Source: Chromatiales bacterium
Lineage (GTDB): Bacteria; Pseudomonadota; Gammaproteobacteria; UBA6429
Assembly: GCA_027076405.1 (NCBI GenBank)
Contig: JALTJN010000090.1
Span: forward strand, 1-25,158
DNA length: 25,158 bases
Direction: 5' to 3'
Shown here: positions 1-8,850 of the stretch, piece after piece
How positions within the stretch are numbered: position 1 is the stretch's first letter
Layout of the letters: the number at the start of each line of letters is the position of its first letter
The notes under the pieces: generated by a model
Database searches by the model: none
Told to the model about the DNA's origin: nothing
Seen by the model: the letters and a program-made list of their open reading frames with translations, nothing else
Translations under genes and position numbers: made by a program

Positions 1-120
1 AACGAAGGTTACAGCGTGCAAACGCAGGCACTATTCAACAGCAAGTCAATGAATAGCAAGCCGTAACTGTAGGTGAGTTTATGACTCGCGCCCCTAAGTC
101 CGAATACCTGTCGGAATAGT
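1..120 (+). ncRNA. Cobalamin (B12) riboswitch, 3' part, upstream of nrdAB
   Basis: The segment at 94-114 closely follows the conserved 3' end of the cobalamin riboswitch (E. coli btuB leader: AAGCCCGAAGACCTGCC; here AAGTCCGAATACCTGTC at 96-112). Upstream, GCCGTAACTGTAGGTGAG (60-77) resembles the conserved core segment, and GTGCAAAC (16-23) resembles the P5-loop segment. The 5' strand of P1 and the GGTTAATAGGGAA box would lie before base 1, so the element is cut by the window edge. A terminator at 122-148 and then nrdA follow, so B12 binding probably lowers nrdAB expression. The identification rests on matches to the known consensus, not on a covariance-model score. Confidence 0.8.
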
Positions 121-121
121 G

Positions 122-148
122 AATGCTCGAATTTTAACGAGCATTTTT
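122..148 (+). terminator. Intrinsic terminator of the riboswitch expression platform
   Basis: AATGCTCG (122-129) and CGAGCATT (138-145) form a perfect 8-bp stem around an 8-base loop. The run of T at 144-148 makes it an intrinsic terminator. It lies directly after the cobalamin aptamer and 128 bases before the nrdA start, which suggests transcriptional control. The alternative antiterminator pairing cannot be resolved because the 5' part of the aptamer is missing. A second small hairpin (GCAAAG 191-196 with CTTTGC 203-208) lies further along the leader. Confidence 0.75.
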
Positions 149-275
149 AACTGAGCCTCGCGTCAAGGTTGCAGCTTGAATACATTTCGTGCAAAGCGAT
201 CTCTTTGCCGTCTTTTGTACTCATTGCTCTGTTCCGCATTTGCGTTTGGCTCACTGTTTTTGATCAGGGGGTTAT

Positions 276-3056
276 ATGCAAACTAACGCGCAATTAGCAA
301 CAAATACACAAACAACAAACTATTCTCATATTCAGGTCATTCGCCGTCAGGGTGAATTAACAAAATTTGATGCATCGAAAATACAAGTTGCCATCACAAA
401 AGCTTTTCTAGCGGTCGAAGGCAGTCAGGCGGCTGATTCACATCGTATTCGTGATATTGCAGAACAACTCACAAAACAAATTACCGACAATCTTTTCCGT
501 CGCCTGCCAGACAGTGGTTCGGTACACATTGAAGATATTCAGGATCAGGTTGAACTTGCATTAATGCGCAATGGCCATCATAAAATTGCCCGTAGTTATG
601 TTCTTTACCGCGAAGAGCATGCACGTCAACGAAATGATGCAGTTGCTGATAAAGATGAACAGCTTATTAATATCACACTGGCCAATGGTAAGCAGCAGCC
701 ATTAAAAGTTGATCAATTAAAGAGTGTAATAGAGCAGGCCTGTTTTGATTTGGATAATGTTGATGCGGATAAAATTCTCCAGGGAGCATTACGTAACCTG
801 TTTGATGGCATAGAAGAAAATGAAGTTGCCACGGCATTAATTATGAGCGGGCGGGCACTAATAGAACATGAACCCAATTACTCATATGCTGCCGCTCGAT
901 TATTACTTAACAGTATGCGTCAGGAAGCACTACGCTCTTTAAGCAAAACTATCTTGCCGCATGTCGATCAAAGCGCAATGCATCAACAATATGCCGGTTA
1001 TTTTTCTGACTATATAAAACATGCCGTCTCACTTGAATTACTTGATCCTGAATTAACCCGTTTTAATCTGGATATATTAGGACAAGCCATTAAGCCCGAG
1101 CGAGATTTAAAGTTTACTTATCTCGGTTTGCAAACACTTTATGATCGTTACTTTATTCATAGTGATAATCACCGTCTTGAATTACCACAAGCATTTTTTA
1201 TGCGAGTAGCAATGGGACTAGCAATAAATGAAATTAACCGCGAAGAACGCGCAATTGAATTTTATCACTTATTGTCATCCTTTGATTTTATGAGTTCGAC
1301 ACCGACTTTATTTAACTCCGGTACATTACGCCCCCAGTTATCTTCCTGCTATCTCACTACCGTAGCTGATGAACTGGAAAGTATTTATGATGCCATTAAA
1401 GACAATGCGCTCTTGTCAAAATTTGCCGGTGGCCTTGGTAATGACTGGACTCAGGTACGTGGCTTAGGTGCTCATATAAAAGGTACCAATGGTGAATCTC
1501 AAGGTGTCGTCCCTTTTTTAAAGGTGGCGAATGATACTGCCGTTGCTGTTAATCAGGGAGGAAAACGCAAGGGAGCGGTTTGTGCTTATCTGGAAAGCTG
1601 GCACATAGATATAGAAGAATTCCTCGACTTGCGCAAAAACACCGGTGACGAACGTCGCCGTACGCATGATATGAACACCGCAAATTGGGTGCCTGATTTA
1701 TTTATGGAGCGGGTAGCCGATGATGCTCAGTGGACATTATTCTCACCTGAAGAAGTGCCGGAACTGCATGAACTGATTGGCCAGCAATTTCGCCAGCAAT
1801 ATGAAGCCTATGAAGCAAAAGCAGATCGAGGTGAGATAAAACTGTTCAAACGAATTTCTGCTGTTACATTATGGCGAAAAATGCTTGGACAAATATTTGA
1901 AACAGGCCACCCCTGGATTACTTTTAAAGACCCGTGCAATATCCGGTACACTAATCAGCATGTTGGTGTTGTCCATAGCTCAAATCTTTGTACCGAAATT
2001 ACCTTACATACTTCTGAAAAAGAAATTGCAGTGTGTAATCTTGGCTCTATTAATCTTGTTACACACGTCACCGAGAACGGCTTAGATAAAGAAAAACTTG
2101 AAAACACCATTAACACCGCAATGCGTATGTTAGATAACGTCATTGAATATAACTACTACGCGGTAGCACAGGCTAGAAACTCTAATCTGCATCATCGTCC
2201 GGTTGGGCTTGGCATCATGGGGTTTCAGGATGCTCTTTATAAACTTAACCTTCCCTATGCCTCAAACGAAGCTGTTAGCTTTGCTGATGAATCCATGGAA
2301 GCCATTTCTTATTATACTATTTCTGCATCGTCTAACTTATCTGAAGAACGTGGTCGTTATTCTACTTTTGAGGGCTCACTCTGGAGTCAGGGAATTTTAC
2401 CTTACGATTCACTTAACAATCTTAAACAACAACGAGGCCGCTTTATTGATGTTGATGAATCAAAAACTTTAGACTGGGACAGTCTGCGCCAGCGTATAAA
2501 ACAGGTCGGAATGCGTAATTCCAATTGTATGGCAATTGCCCCGACCGCTACTATCTCGAATATCTGTGGCGTATCTCAATCGATTGAACCGACCTATCAA
2601 AATTTATTTGTAAAATCCAATCTATCCGGTGAGTTTACCGTTGTTAATCCTTATTTGGTTAAAGACTTAAAAAATATTAATCTCTGGGACGATGTTATGG
2701 TCAACGATCTAAAATATTTTGATGGTTCGGTCAGCCAAATTGAACGTATCCCCGAAGCACTCAAGCAAAAATATGCCACCGCTTTTGAAATTGATTCTCG
2801 CTGGTTAATTGAAGCCGCCAGCCGTCGTCAAAAATGGTTAGACCAGGCACAGTCATTGAACCTGTATCTTGCTGAGCCTGATGGCAAAGCACTCGATAGT
2901 CTCTATAAGCTCGCCTGGGTCAGAGGACTTAAGACGACTTATTACCTGCGTACATTAGGCGCAACGCATGTTGAGAAAAGTGCCGCACATAATGTAGATG
3001 ACACAGTCCCATCAGCCTGTTCAATTGATAACCCTGACTGCGAAGCATGCCAATAA
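276..3056 (+). CDS. nrdA: Class Ia ribonucleoside-diphosphate reductase, alpha (large) subunit
   Basis: Catalytic subunit that reduces NDPs to dNDPs with NrdB in the cytoplasm. At 926 aa it is longer than E. coli NrdA (761 aa) because of two N-terminal ATP-cone regions: a clear one at about residues 18-115 and a more divergent one at about 130-215, as in Pseudomonas-type NrdA. Catalytic residues are visible: C358 (SSCYL), N570/C572/E574 in NLCTE, C587 in VCNLGSIN, and the radical-transfer pair Y889-Y890 (TTYYLRTLG). The C-terminal tail carries C915, C922 and C925, fitting the swinging-arm redox cysteines. The ATG at 276 follows an AGGGGGT ribosome site. nrdB starts 11 bases after the stop, so the two form an operon below the B12 riboswitch. 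No NrdR box was recognised in the visible leader; the promoter lies outside the window. Confidence 0.97.
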   Translation: MQTNAQLATNTQTTNYSHIQVIRRQGELTKFDASKIQVAITKAFLAVEGSQAADSHRIRDIAEQLTKQITDNLFRRLPDSGSVHIEDIQDQVELALMRNGHHKIARSYVLYREEHARQRNDAVADKDEQLINITLANGKQQPLKVDQLKSVIEQACFDLDNVDADKILQGALRNLFDGIEENEVATALIMSGRALIEHEPNYSYAAARLLLNSMRQEALRSLSKTILPHVDQSAMHQQYAGYFSDYIKHAVSLELLDPELTRFNLDILGQAIKPERDLKFTYLGLQTLYDRYFIHSDNHRLELPQAFFMRVAMGLAINEINREERAIEFYHLLSSFDFMSSTPTLFNSGTLRPQLSSCYLTTVADELESIYDAIKDNALLSKFAGGLGNDWTQVRGLGAHIKGTNGESQGVVPFLKVANDTAVAVNQGGKRKGAVCAYLESWHIDIEEFLDLRKNTGDERRRTHDMNTANWVPDLFMERVADDAQWTLFSPEEVPELHELIGQQFRQQYEAYEAKADRGEIKLFKRISAVTLWRKMLGQIFETGHPWITFKDPCNIRYTNQHVGVVHSSNLCTEITLHTSEKEIAVCNLGSINLVTHVTENGLDKEKLENTINTAMRMLDNVIEYNYYAVAQARNSNLHHRPVGLGIMGFQDALYKLNLPYASNEAVSFADESMEAISYYTISASSNLSEERGRYSTFEGSLWSQGILPYDSLNNLKQQRGRFIDVDESKTLDWDSLRQRIKQVGMRNSNCMAIAPTATISNICGVSQSIEPTYQNLFVKSNLSGEFTVVNPYLVKDLKNINLWDDVMVNDLKYFDGSVSQIERIPEALKQKYATAFEIDSRWLIEAASRRQKWLDQAQSLNLYLAEPDGKALDSLYKLAWVRGLKTTYYLRTLGATHVEKSAAHNVDDTVPSACSIDNPDCEACQ

Positions 3057-3067
3057 AGGAGATTAAA

Positions 3068-4195
3068 ATGTTAAATTGGGATAATCCATTAAGTGTTTCA
3101 GAAAAAAAAGAAAACAAAATCAAAGCGCCACTCGAACCTGCGGTACAGGCATTAATCAAGGAGCTGGAACCTGATGAAACAAATCATCTGCAACCGGTTC
3201 GTGCAGAGGATAAACGAGTTGTTAATGGTCTTACCGACATCAACCAACTTGCACCTTTTAAATATCCATGGGCCTGGAACTACTTTCTTAACGCCAATAA
3301 AAATCATTGGACTCCGCTGGACATTAATATGTCTCAGGATGTGCAGGACTATCGCCACAAATTAAAAGATAATGAACGTAATATTTACGAAAACGTTTTA
3401 TCTTATTTAACCACCTCAGATATCCTTGCTATGCGTAATGTTGGCCTTGCTGTTATGGAAAAAATGAGTGCGCCTGAATTACAAATTTATCAGGCACGTC
3501 AAGTTTACGAAGAAGCTTTGCATACATGGACTTACCAACACTGCATTGAAACAATCGGCTTAGACCAAGGTGAAATTTATAACCGTTATCGAGTTATACC
3601 GGCTATCTATGGCAAAATTAAAATGGCCAATCAACGTCTGGATTCTGTATTACGTTCTGATATGGACCTCACCAACCGCGATAATCTTCAGGAATTTTTA
3701 ATGTCATATATCTTTTTTGCCGCAGTGTTCGAAGGTTGCTGGTTTTTTAATGGCTTTAGTCCTATTTTTTCCTTGCAACGTCGCGGCTTAATGAAAGGTA
3801 CTGCCGAGCAATTACAATACATTATGCGAGATGAGGTCATGCATTGCAGCTTTGGTATTCGCACCATAAAACAACTGATGCAAGAAGAAAATATTAAACC
3901 GGATAGTGAATCACTACGTCAAATGTGGGATGAAGCAGAAGCTGCCGAGCAGGAATATGCTAACTATATTTTACGTGAACCCATGCTGGGTTATAACGCT
4001 GAAGATCATATTGAACAATTTCGCTTTATTGCAAACCGGCGTTCCAGACAACTTAATTTTCCCGAACCTTTTCCTGGTGCTAAATGTGCTTTGCCATGGC
4101 TGGACGAGCAATCGAATATTCGAAAAGAAAAAAACTTTTTTGAAACCAGAGTAACCGAGTATCAAACAGGCGGTGGGCTTAACTGGGGTACATAG
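3068..4195 (+). CDS. nrdB: Class Ia ribonucleoside-diphosphate reductase, beta (small) subunit
   Basis: Diiron-tyrosyl radical subunit, 375 aa, partner of NrdA. The metal ligands are recognisable: D118 (TTSD), E149 and H152 (EEALH), E222 (VFEG), E256 and H259 (DEVMH). The radical tyrosine is Y156, four residues after H152 as in E. coli (H118/Y122), and E222-E256 keeps the E. coli spacing of 34. The start at 3068 is chosen because AAGGAG at 3056-3061 sits six bases before it. An in-frame ATG at 3047 overlaps the nrdA stop, adds only seven residues and lacks a ribosome site. A conserved radical Tyr and full ligand set argue for an ordinary class Ia enzyme rather than a Tyr-less variant. Confidence 0.97.
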   Translation: MLNWDNPLSVSEKKENKIKAPLEPAVQALIKELEPDETNHLQPVRAEDKRVVNGLTDINQLAPFKYPWAWNYFLNANKNHWTPLDINMSQDVQDYRHKLKDNERNIYENVLSYLTTSDILAMRNVGLAVMEKMSAPELQIYQARQVYEEALHTWTYQHCIETIGLDQGEIYNRYRVIPAIYGKIKMANQRLDSVLRSDMDLTNRDNLQEFLMSYIFFAAVFEGCWFFNGFSPIFSLQRRGLMKGTAEQLQYIMRDEVMHCSFGIRTIKQLMQEENIKPDSESLRQMWDEAEAAEQEYANYILREPMLGYNAEDHIEQFRFIANRRSRQLNFPEPFPGAKCALPWLDEQSNIRKEKNFFETRVTEYQTGGGLNWGT

Positions 4196-4223
4196 CAAGT
4201 TATAACGATGAGCTAAATATAAT

Positions 4224-4251
4224 CTGGCATACATTTAAACTTGTATGCCGG
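4224..4251. terminator. Hairpin between nrdB and the convergent Hpt gene
   Basis: CTGGCATACA (4224-4233) pairs with TGTATGCCGG (4242-4251) over 10 bp with one G-U pair and an 8-base loop. It lies just after nrdB and before the convergent hpt stop, the expected place for a shared terminator. The downstream T-tract is weak on both strands, so efficiency is uncertain. Confidence 0.45.
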
Positions 4252-4305
4252 ATGTATTTCCCGATAAATAATCATGGGTAAAATTAAATCTAAATCAAAT
4301 AAATT

Positions 4306-4644
4306 TTATTGATTACTAATTTTATGATTTTCATCATGCCCTGCTAAAATATTTTTACTCATTACCTCAAACGTCTTTAACAGCGTATCAACTTTATTAT
4401 CATCTTTCTCTTTTGCCATTACTTCAATCTCGGCACACAGACTTGTTAACATCGGGTAGCCGTAATTCCCCCCCACACCTTTCATTTGGTGGATGAGGTT
4501 TGTAAAAATTTCCCAGTCTTTTTCACTGTAAGCTTTTAGAATTGCTGCTAGCATATTAGGTAGACGAGAAAGAAAGCGATCGATTAAATCAATAAGTTCC
4601 GGATCTTCATGCAATAGTTCGGAGGTAATTATCTGATTAGACAT
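4306..4644 (-). CDS. Orphan Hpt (histidine phosphotransfer) domain protein
   Basis: A 112-aa protein that is essentially one Hpt domain. It has the signature IHQMKGVGGNYGYPML with the probable phospho-accepting His at residue 52, in an all-helical protein without membrane segments. Such proteins shuttle phosphate between the receiver domain of a hybrid kinase and a final response regulator. No response regulator or kinase is directly joined to it. Two candidate signalling partners lie in the window: a simple histidine kinase at 5610-6974 and a hybrid kinase ending in a receiver at 21259-23019. The hybrid kinase lacks its own Hpt and is the more logical partner, but this is inference. No strong ribosome site is seen before the ATG. 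Confidence 0.85.
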   Translation of the reverse strand: MSNQIITSELLHEDPELIDLIDRFLSRLPNMLAAILKAYSEKDWEIFTNLIHQMKGVGGNYGYPMLTSLCAEIEVMAKEKDDNKVDTLLKTFEVMSKNILAGHDENHKISNQ

Positions 4645-4777
4645 ATTTGTGCTAAGTCCGGTATTTTTTCGTGTTTTAATATTATACGTTAACTAATATA
4701 CAGCTTAATACTTCATCCAAAGAATAATAGTAAAATAACGTTTGTGATAAAATCAGCTGTCGATAATTATTTCACGA

Positions 4778-5257
4778 TTACCATTCGGATATTTTGAATG
4801 ATGCCTGAATAAACCATAATGATACAAATTTTGGACTAATTGACGGAATATATGTGGCATTGATGGCAAATTTATCAGTACCAACAGATAAATAAGGTAA
4901 CGCACCAACAAAAGGCTTATTATTTTTATAGTCTTTGCGTGTCATTAAAAATGCGGTGATACCCAGATCAAGATGCCAGCCTTTTATATCGTCAGTTAAT
5001 AAGAAACGGCGTTTACTGCCACCACCGAGATAGTTGGACTGGTTAGAAAAGCTGTCTTTAAAAAAACCACCATTGACAAAATTTATCCACTTATTTTCTT
5101 CTTTGAAATTATATTCAAAGCCCACACCCCAGTTTTCTTCATTAAAGTTTTTCTTTTGCTGATGAATCGCTTTGCCATTAATAATTAAATTGAATGATTC
5201 TGCCATCACTTGTTGAGTGAACACAAAGCTAACAATAAATAGAAGTAGTTTTAACAT
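4778..5257 (-). CDS. Exported hypothetical protein, probable small outer-membrane beta-barrel
   Basis: Predicted 159 aa. The N-terminus has a clear Sec signal peptide (MLKLLLFIVSFVFTQQVMA, likely cut before ESF). The mature part alternates polar and aromatic or hydrophobic residues in strand-like stretches (WGVGFEYNF, KWINFVNGGFFKD, WHLDLGITAFLM, LPYLSVGTD, FAINATYIP, LWFIQASFKISEW) and ends in an aromatic residue (W), as outer-membrane barrels often do. The layout recalls PagP-like or other 8-strand barrels, but I cannot assign it to PagP or name a function. The start at 5257 is chosen because the signal peptide begins there; an upstream in-frame TTG (5272) adds MSDLI and has no ribosome site. 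It stands alone between Hpt and a kinase on the same strand. Confidence 0.7.
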   Translation of the reverse strand: MLKLLLFIVSFVFTQQVMAESFNLIINGKAIHQQKKNFNEENWGVGFEYNFKEENKWINFVNGGFFKDSFSNQSNYLGGGSKRRFLLTDDIKGWHLDLGITAFLMTRKDYKNNKPFVGALPYLSVGTDKFAINATYIPSISPKFVSLWFIQASFKISEW

Positions 5258-5272
5258 AATCAAATCACTCAA

Positions 5273-5609
5273 AAATCAATCACTGGTGATTTTATTTATC
5301 GGCACAGAAAATATGACTTTTAATTTTTATGTGTTAATAAATGTTAAATACTTCTATTTTGTTATCAAGTACCTGATTTACTCATTATTCACTATTAATT
5401 CAATAACATAGCAAGAAAGACAAAATAGCAAATAACAGCATAAAACATAATCTGGCTGTAAAATCTCCATTTTGATTGATATTTAAATGAATTAACCAGA
5501 GATTAACTGAAGAAATAAGTGAAGAAGAGCAAAACGGAGTAGGTTTGATAAACTTTTCTAAGGTCAATGCGTATTAGCGTAACGGTAAGCTCGGTGAAAT
5601 GATAAAACT
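5273..5609. other. AT-rich intergenic stretch, no gene recognised
   Basis: About 340 bases, strongly AT-rich, separating the exported protein from the histidine kinase (both minus strand). A short plus-strand open frame crossing it overlaps the start of the exported-protein gene and looks like nothing known. No tRNA, clear terminator hairpin or known riboswitch was recognised. It probably holds the promoter of the exported protein and the 3' end of the kinase transcript. Confidence 0.5.
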
Positions 5610-6974
5610 CTATTCATCTTGAGGCATATTTAACTCAAACCAAAATGTACTGCCTACCCCATAATCACTTTCTACCGCAATCATTCCACCCATGAGTTCG
5701 ACCAGATTTTTAGTAATATACAGGCCCAAACCAATACCTTCTTTTTCATCATCATATCGCTGGAATGGTTTAAATAAATTCTCCTGCTGCTCTTTTGTCA
5801 GCCCCTGACCATCATCTTTCACTGAAATTCTGACTCTGTTATTGGCGGCTGATTCAACTGTAATTCTCACTTTTCCACCAATATGGTTATATTTAATGGC
5901 GTTTGAAACTAAATTAATGAAAATTTGTTTAAGCCTTTTTGGATCAGCTTCTACTAAATATTCATTTTCTACAACCTTAATAATTTCAACGCTGTATTCA
6001 TCAGCAACCGGCGTCAATAAATTGAGGCTTTCATCTAAAACATCAAGCAGGGAGATATAATGTAGTGCTACATCCAGTTTATGCGCTTCAATTTTTGATA
6101 AGTCTAAAAGTTCTTCAATTAAACTTAATAAATGTTTTCCTGAATCTATAATGCCCTGAGTATTTTCAATTTGTTCTTTATTTAAATCCGGGTTTTCAGA
6201 CATTTGTAAAAGCTGGCTAAATCCCATGATGGCATTTAACGGTGTTCGTAACTCATGACTAATCATGGAAATAAAATTAGTTTTTGCACTATTGGCTGAA
6301 ATAGCTGCATCTTTAATCTCTATTAATTCCTGCTCATGTTGCTCTGCATGATAGCGATAACTGATATTTTCTATCATCGCAACATTAATTCGTTTTGCAT
6401 TGAATAATGCTAAAACAATAAAAACAATAATCAAAAATGAGATTATATTTGAAATGTATCCTCCTACTATCACCTCACGAATAAAAAGAGGTATTAATAA
6501 AAACGCAAAATAAATGATCAGATTCTGCATTTTAAAGCCAAGTGAAGTTACTGCACCTGCACTAATCCCGATTAAAATTAATGCTGGCACATAATGATAA
6601 AGCGAATCATTTGCAGGTAATAACCAGATACTGACACTTGACCAGATCAAACCCGTCAATATAAGCAAAACAACAAAAACACGATCCCAGAAATAAATGT
6701 CCGGCATTAATTTTTTACTTTTTAAATAATATCTATAGGAAACAAAACGAATAAGATTAACGACAGTTATACTAAACATCCATAAAGTCAGATATGTCGT
6801 ATTTACTTCTTGCCACAATATCGCTACGAGAGATGCAGCAATAATAATAGTAGCAAGGACTGAGCCCGGTAACGCCATATATAATGAGTTAACAATATCT
6901 TTATAAATGACCTCATCAATACTGTACCCTGAAGCCTGATTATCATTCTTTGAGTTATTTTCTAGCTTGTTCAC
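5610..6974 (-). CDS. Membrane sensor histidine kinase
   Basis: Predicted 454 aa. About six hydrophobic segments occupy residues 35-192 (roughly 35-54, 60-79, 98-118, 128-148, 150-170, 175-192), without an obvious large periplasmic sensor loop. A linker leads to a HisKA domain with phospho-His H240 in the H-box SHELRTPLNAIMGF. A HATPase_c domain follows, with N-box NLVSNAIKY, G1-box DDGQGL and G2-box GIGLGLYI. It lacks a receiver. The signal may be sensed within the membrane, but nothing identifies it. No response regulator is adjacent, so it is an orphan. The start is a GTG at 6974 with only a weak upstream purine stretch; the next Met is at residue 33, so the exact start is uncertain. Confidence 0.93.
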   Translation of the reverse strand: MNKLENNSKNDNQASGYSIDEVIYKDIVNSLYMALPGSVLATIIIAASLVAILWQEVNTTYLTLWMFSITVVNLIRFVSYRYYLKSKKLMPDIYFWDRVFVVLLILTGLIWSSVSIWLLPANDSLYHYVPALILIGISAGAVTSLGFKMQNLIIYFAFLLIPLFIREVIVGGYISNIISFLIIVFIVLALFNAKRINVAMIENISYRYHAEQHEQELIEIKDAAISANSAKTNFISMISHELRTPLNAIMGFSQLLQMSENPDLNKEQIENTQGIIDSGKHLLSLIEELLDLSKIEAHKLDVALHYISLLDVLDESLNLLTPVADEYSVEIIKVVENEYLVEADPKRLKQIFINLVSNAIKYNHIGGKVRITVESAANNRVRISVKDDGQGLTKEQQENLFKPFQRYDDEKEGIGLGLYITKNLVELMGGMIAVESDYGVGSTFWFELNMPQDE

Positions 6975-7115
6975 TTTTTTATATCTTGTCTCTTAACTGA
7001 TATAATCGCTTTGTTAAGTATTAACCAATACTGTTCAATTTCAATAATTTACGGTTTATTTATCTCATTTTATCCGTACAATAGCTAGCTCATGTATAAC
7101 AGGTTAGTTTAAAAA

Positions 7116-8759
7116 ATGGCTCATCTTCAGCGTTTACTTCGTCTTACCAATATCAGCTGGGTTTTACTACGCCATGGCCTGGATGATCTTATTCTTGCTA
7201 CACACCTGTTTCGACCTTTCCGATATGCCCGTCTCATCATGCCGTGGACATGGATAGTAAGAAAAACACCTCGGGGTGAGCGTATTCGCCTCGCACTTGA
7301 AGATTTAGGACCCATTTTCGTTAAATTTGGTCAAATATTGTCCACCCGACGTGATTTATTACCTGATGATATTGCGTTGGAACTGGCCAAATTACAGGAC
7401 CAGGTCACTCCTTTTGCTAATCAGATAGCCTTTAACATTATTGAAAAATCACTCGGTCATCCACTTGATGAAATTTTTAGTGAGTTTAGTGAAACCCCCT
7501 TTGCCTCTGCTTCAATTGCACAAGTTCACGCTGCAACATTACATAGCGGTGAAGAGGTTATCGTTAAAGTTTTACGCCCCGGCATTAAACCCGTCATCCA
7601 GCGTGATATTAGCTTGCTTTATATTATTGCGGATAAAATTGAACGCTACTGGCCAGCAGGTAAAAATCTACGACCAAAAGATGTGGTCGCTGAATTTGAA
7701 AAAAGCCTTTTAGATGAACTCGATCTCATGCGCGAAGCAGCAAACGCTTCTCAACTACGACGAAATTTTTTAAATTCTGAAAAACTATATATTCCTGAAA
7801 TTTATTGGGATCACTGCCGTCGTAACATCATGGTCATGGAACGTATTCATGGTACACCAATTGGTGACATTAATGCGCTGATTGAGAAAAATGTTAACTT
7901 ACAACAACTTTCAGAACGAGGTGTTGAAATATTTTTTACTCAGGTTTTCCGCCATAGTTTTTTTCATGCTGACATGCACCCCGGTAATATTTTTGTTGCC
8001 GATGACGGACAATATATTGCTGTTGATTTTGGTATTATGGGAACGCTTAACGAAACAGATCAGCGTTATCTGGCCGAAAACTTTTTAGCTTTTTTTAATC
8101 GTGACTATCGCCGTGTAGCAGAGTTACATGTGAACTCTGGCTGGGTTGATAAAAATACTCGTATCGACGAATTTGAATCTGCCATACGTTCTGTTTGCGA
8201 GCCGATATTTGATAAACCACTAAAAGACATTTCATTTGGCCAGTTATTATTAAATTTATTCCATACCGCACGTCGTTTCAATATGGAAGTTCAACCTCAA
8301 CTTATTTTACTGCAGAAAACCTTGCTTAATATAGAAGGGCTGGGGCGCCAGCTTTATCCCGAATTGGATTTATGGAAAACAGCAAAACCCTTTTTAGAGC
8401 AATGGATGAAAGATAAACTGGGGCCACGTACTTTCTTTAAGCATATAAAAGAAAATGCGCCGCTTTGGGCAGAAAAATTACCCAAAGTACCAAATTTAAT
8501 TTTAGATGTTTTAGAGCAGGCTAAAAAAGGTGAGTTAAAAATTGAGCTAAACCAAACTCAAATGCAGGAATTAAAAAATGAAATAAATAAAAATAATAGT
8601 CGCTCCATACGCGCTATTGCAGGTGGCAGTTTATTAATAACAGCTGCATTAATTATTCAGCTTGATTTCTCATTTTTAAGTGAAAATTATAACTACTTAC
8701 CACAACTCGTTTCAGCCGGTTTGGGAATTTCGTTATTACTAAGTTTACTTAAACGCTAA
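7116..8759 (+). CDS. ubiB: UbiB, ABC1/ADCK-type atypical kinase-like protein for ubiquinone biosynthesis
   Basis: 547 aa, essentially the E. coli length (546). The ABC1 family signatures are present: the KFGQ motif (KFGQILSTRRDLLP), the alanine-rich loop in place of a P-loop (ASASIAQVHAA), VIVKVLRPG, the LLDELDLMREAAN segment, catalytic HADMHPGNIF (H284, D286) and the metal-binding VDFG (D304). Two membrane segments close the C-terminus (about 496-515 and 525-545), anchoring it to the inner membrane where it supports ubiquinone synthesis as an ATPase-like factor. In E. coli it follows ubiE-ubiJ; here it stands apart from other ubi genes. The ATG at 7116 has only a weak ribosome site. Confidence 0.96.
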   Translation: MAHLQRLLRLTNISWVLLRHGLDDLILATHLFRPFRYARLIMPWTWIVRKTPRGERIRLALEDLGPIFVKFGQILSTRRDLLPDDIALELAKLQDQVTPFANQIAFNIIEKSLGHPLDEIFSEFSETPFASASIAQVHAATLHSGEEVIVKVLRPGIKPVIQRDISLLYIIADKIERYWPAGKNLRPKDVVAEFEKSLLDELDLMREAANASQLRRNFLNSEKLYIPEIYWDHCRRNIMVMERIHGTPIGDINALIEKNVNLQQLSERGVEIFFTQVFRHSFFHADMHPGNIFVADDGQYIAVDFGIMGTLNETDQRYLAENFLAFFNRDYRRVAELHVNSGWVDKNTRIDEFESAIRSVCEPIFDKPLKDISFGQLLLNLFHTARRFNMEVQPQLILLQKTLLNIEGLGRQLYPELDLWKTAKPFLEQWMKDKLGPRTFFKHIKENAPLWAEKLPKVPNLILDVLEQAKKGELKIELNQTQMQELKNEINKNNSRSIRAIAGGSLLITAALIIQLDFSFLSENYNYLPQLVSAGLGISLLLSLLKR

Positions 8760-8850
8760 ACCGAATACCAAGCCGCTTAATAAAAATATAAAATCGACTA
8801 AAATTTATTCATACCGTGATGTTAAATCACTTTAAAATCAGGTCATACAG

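Noticed and set aside
5217..5411. 64-codon plus-strand frame in the AT-rich spacer
   Set aside because: Overlaps the signal-peptide end of the exported protein on the other strand and shows only low-complexity F/I/N/Y residues.
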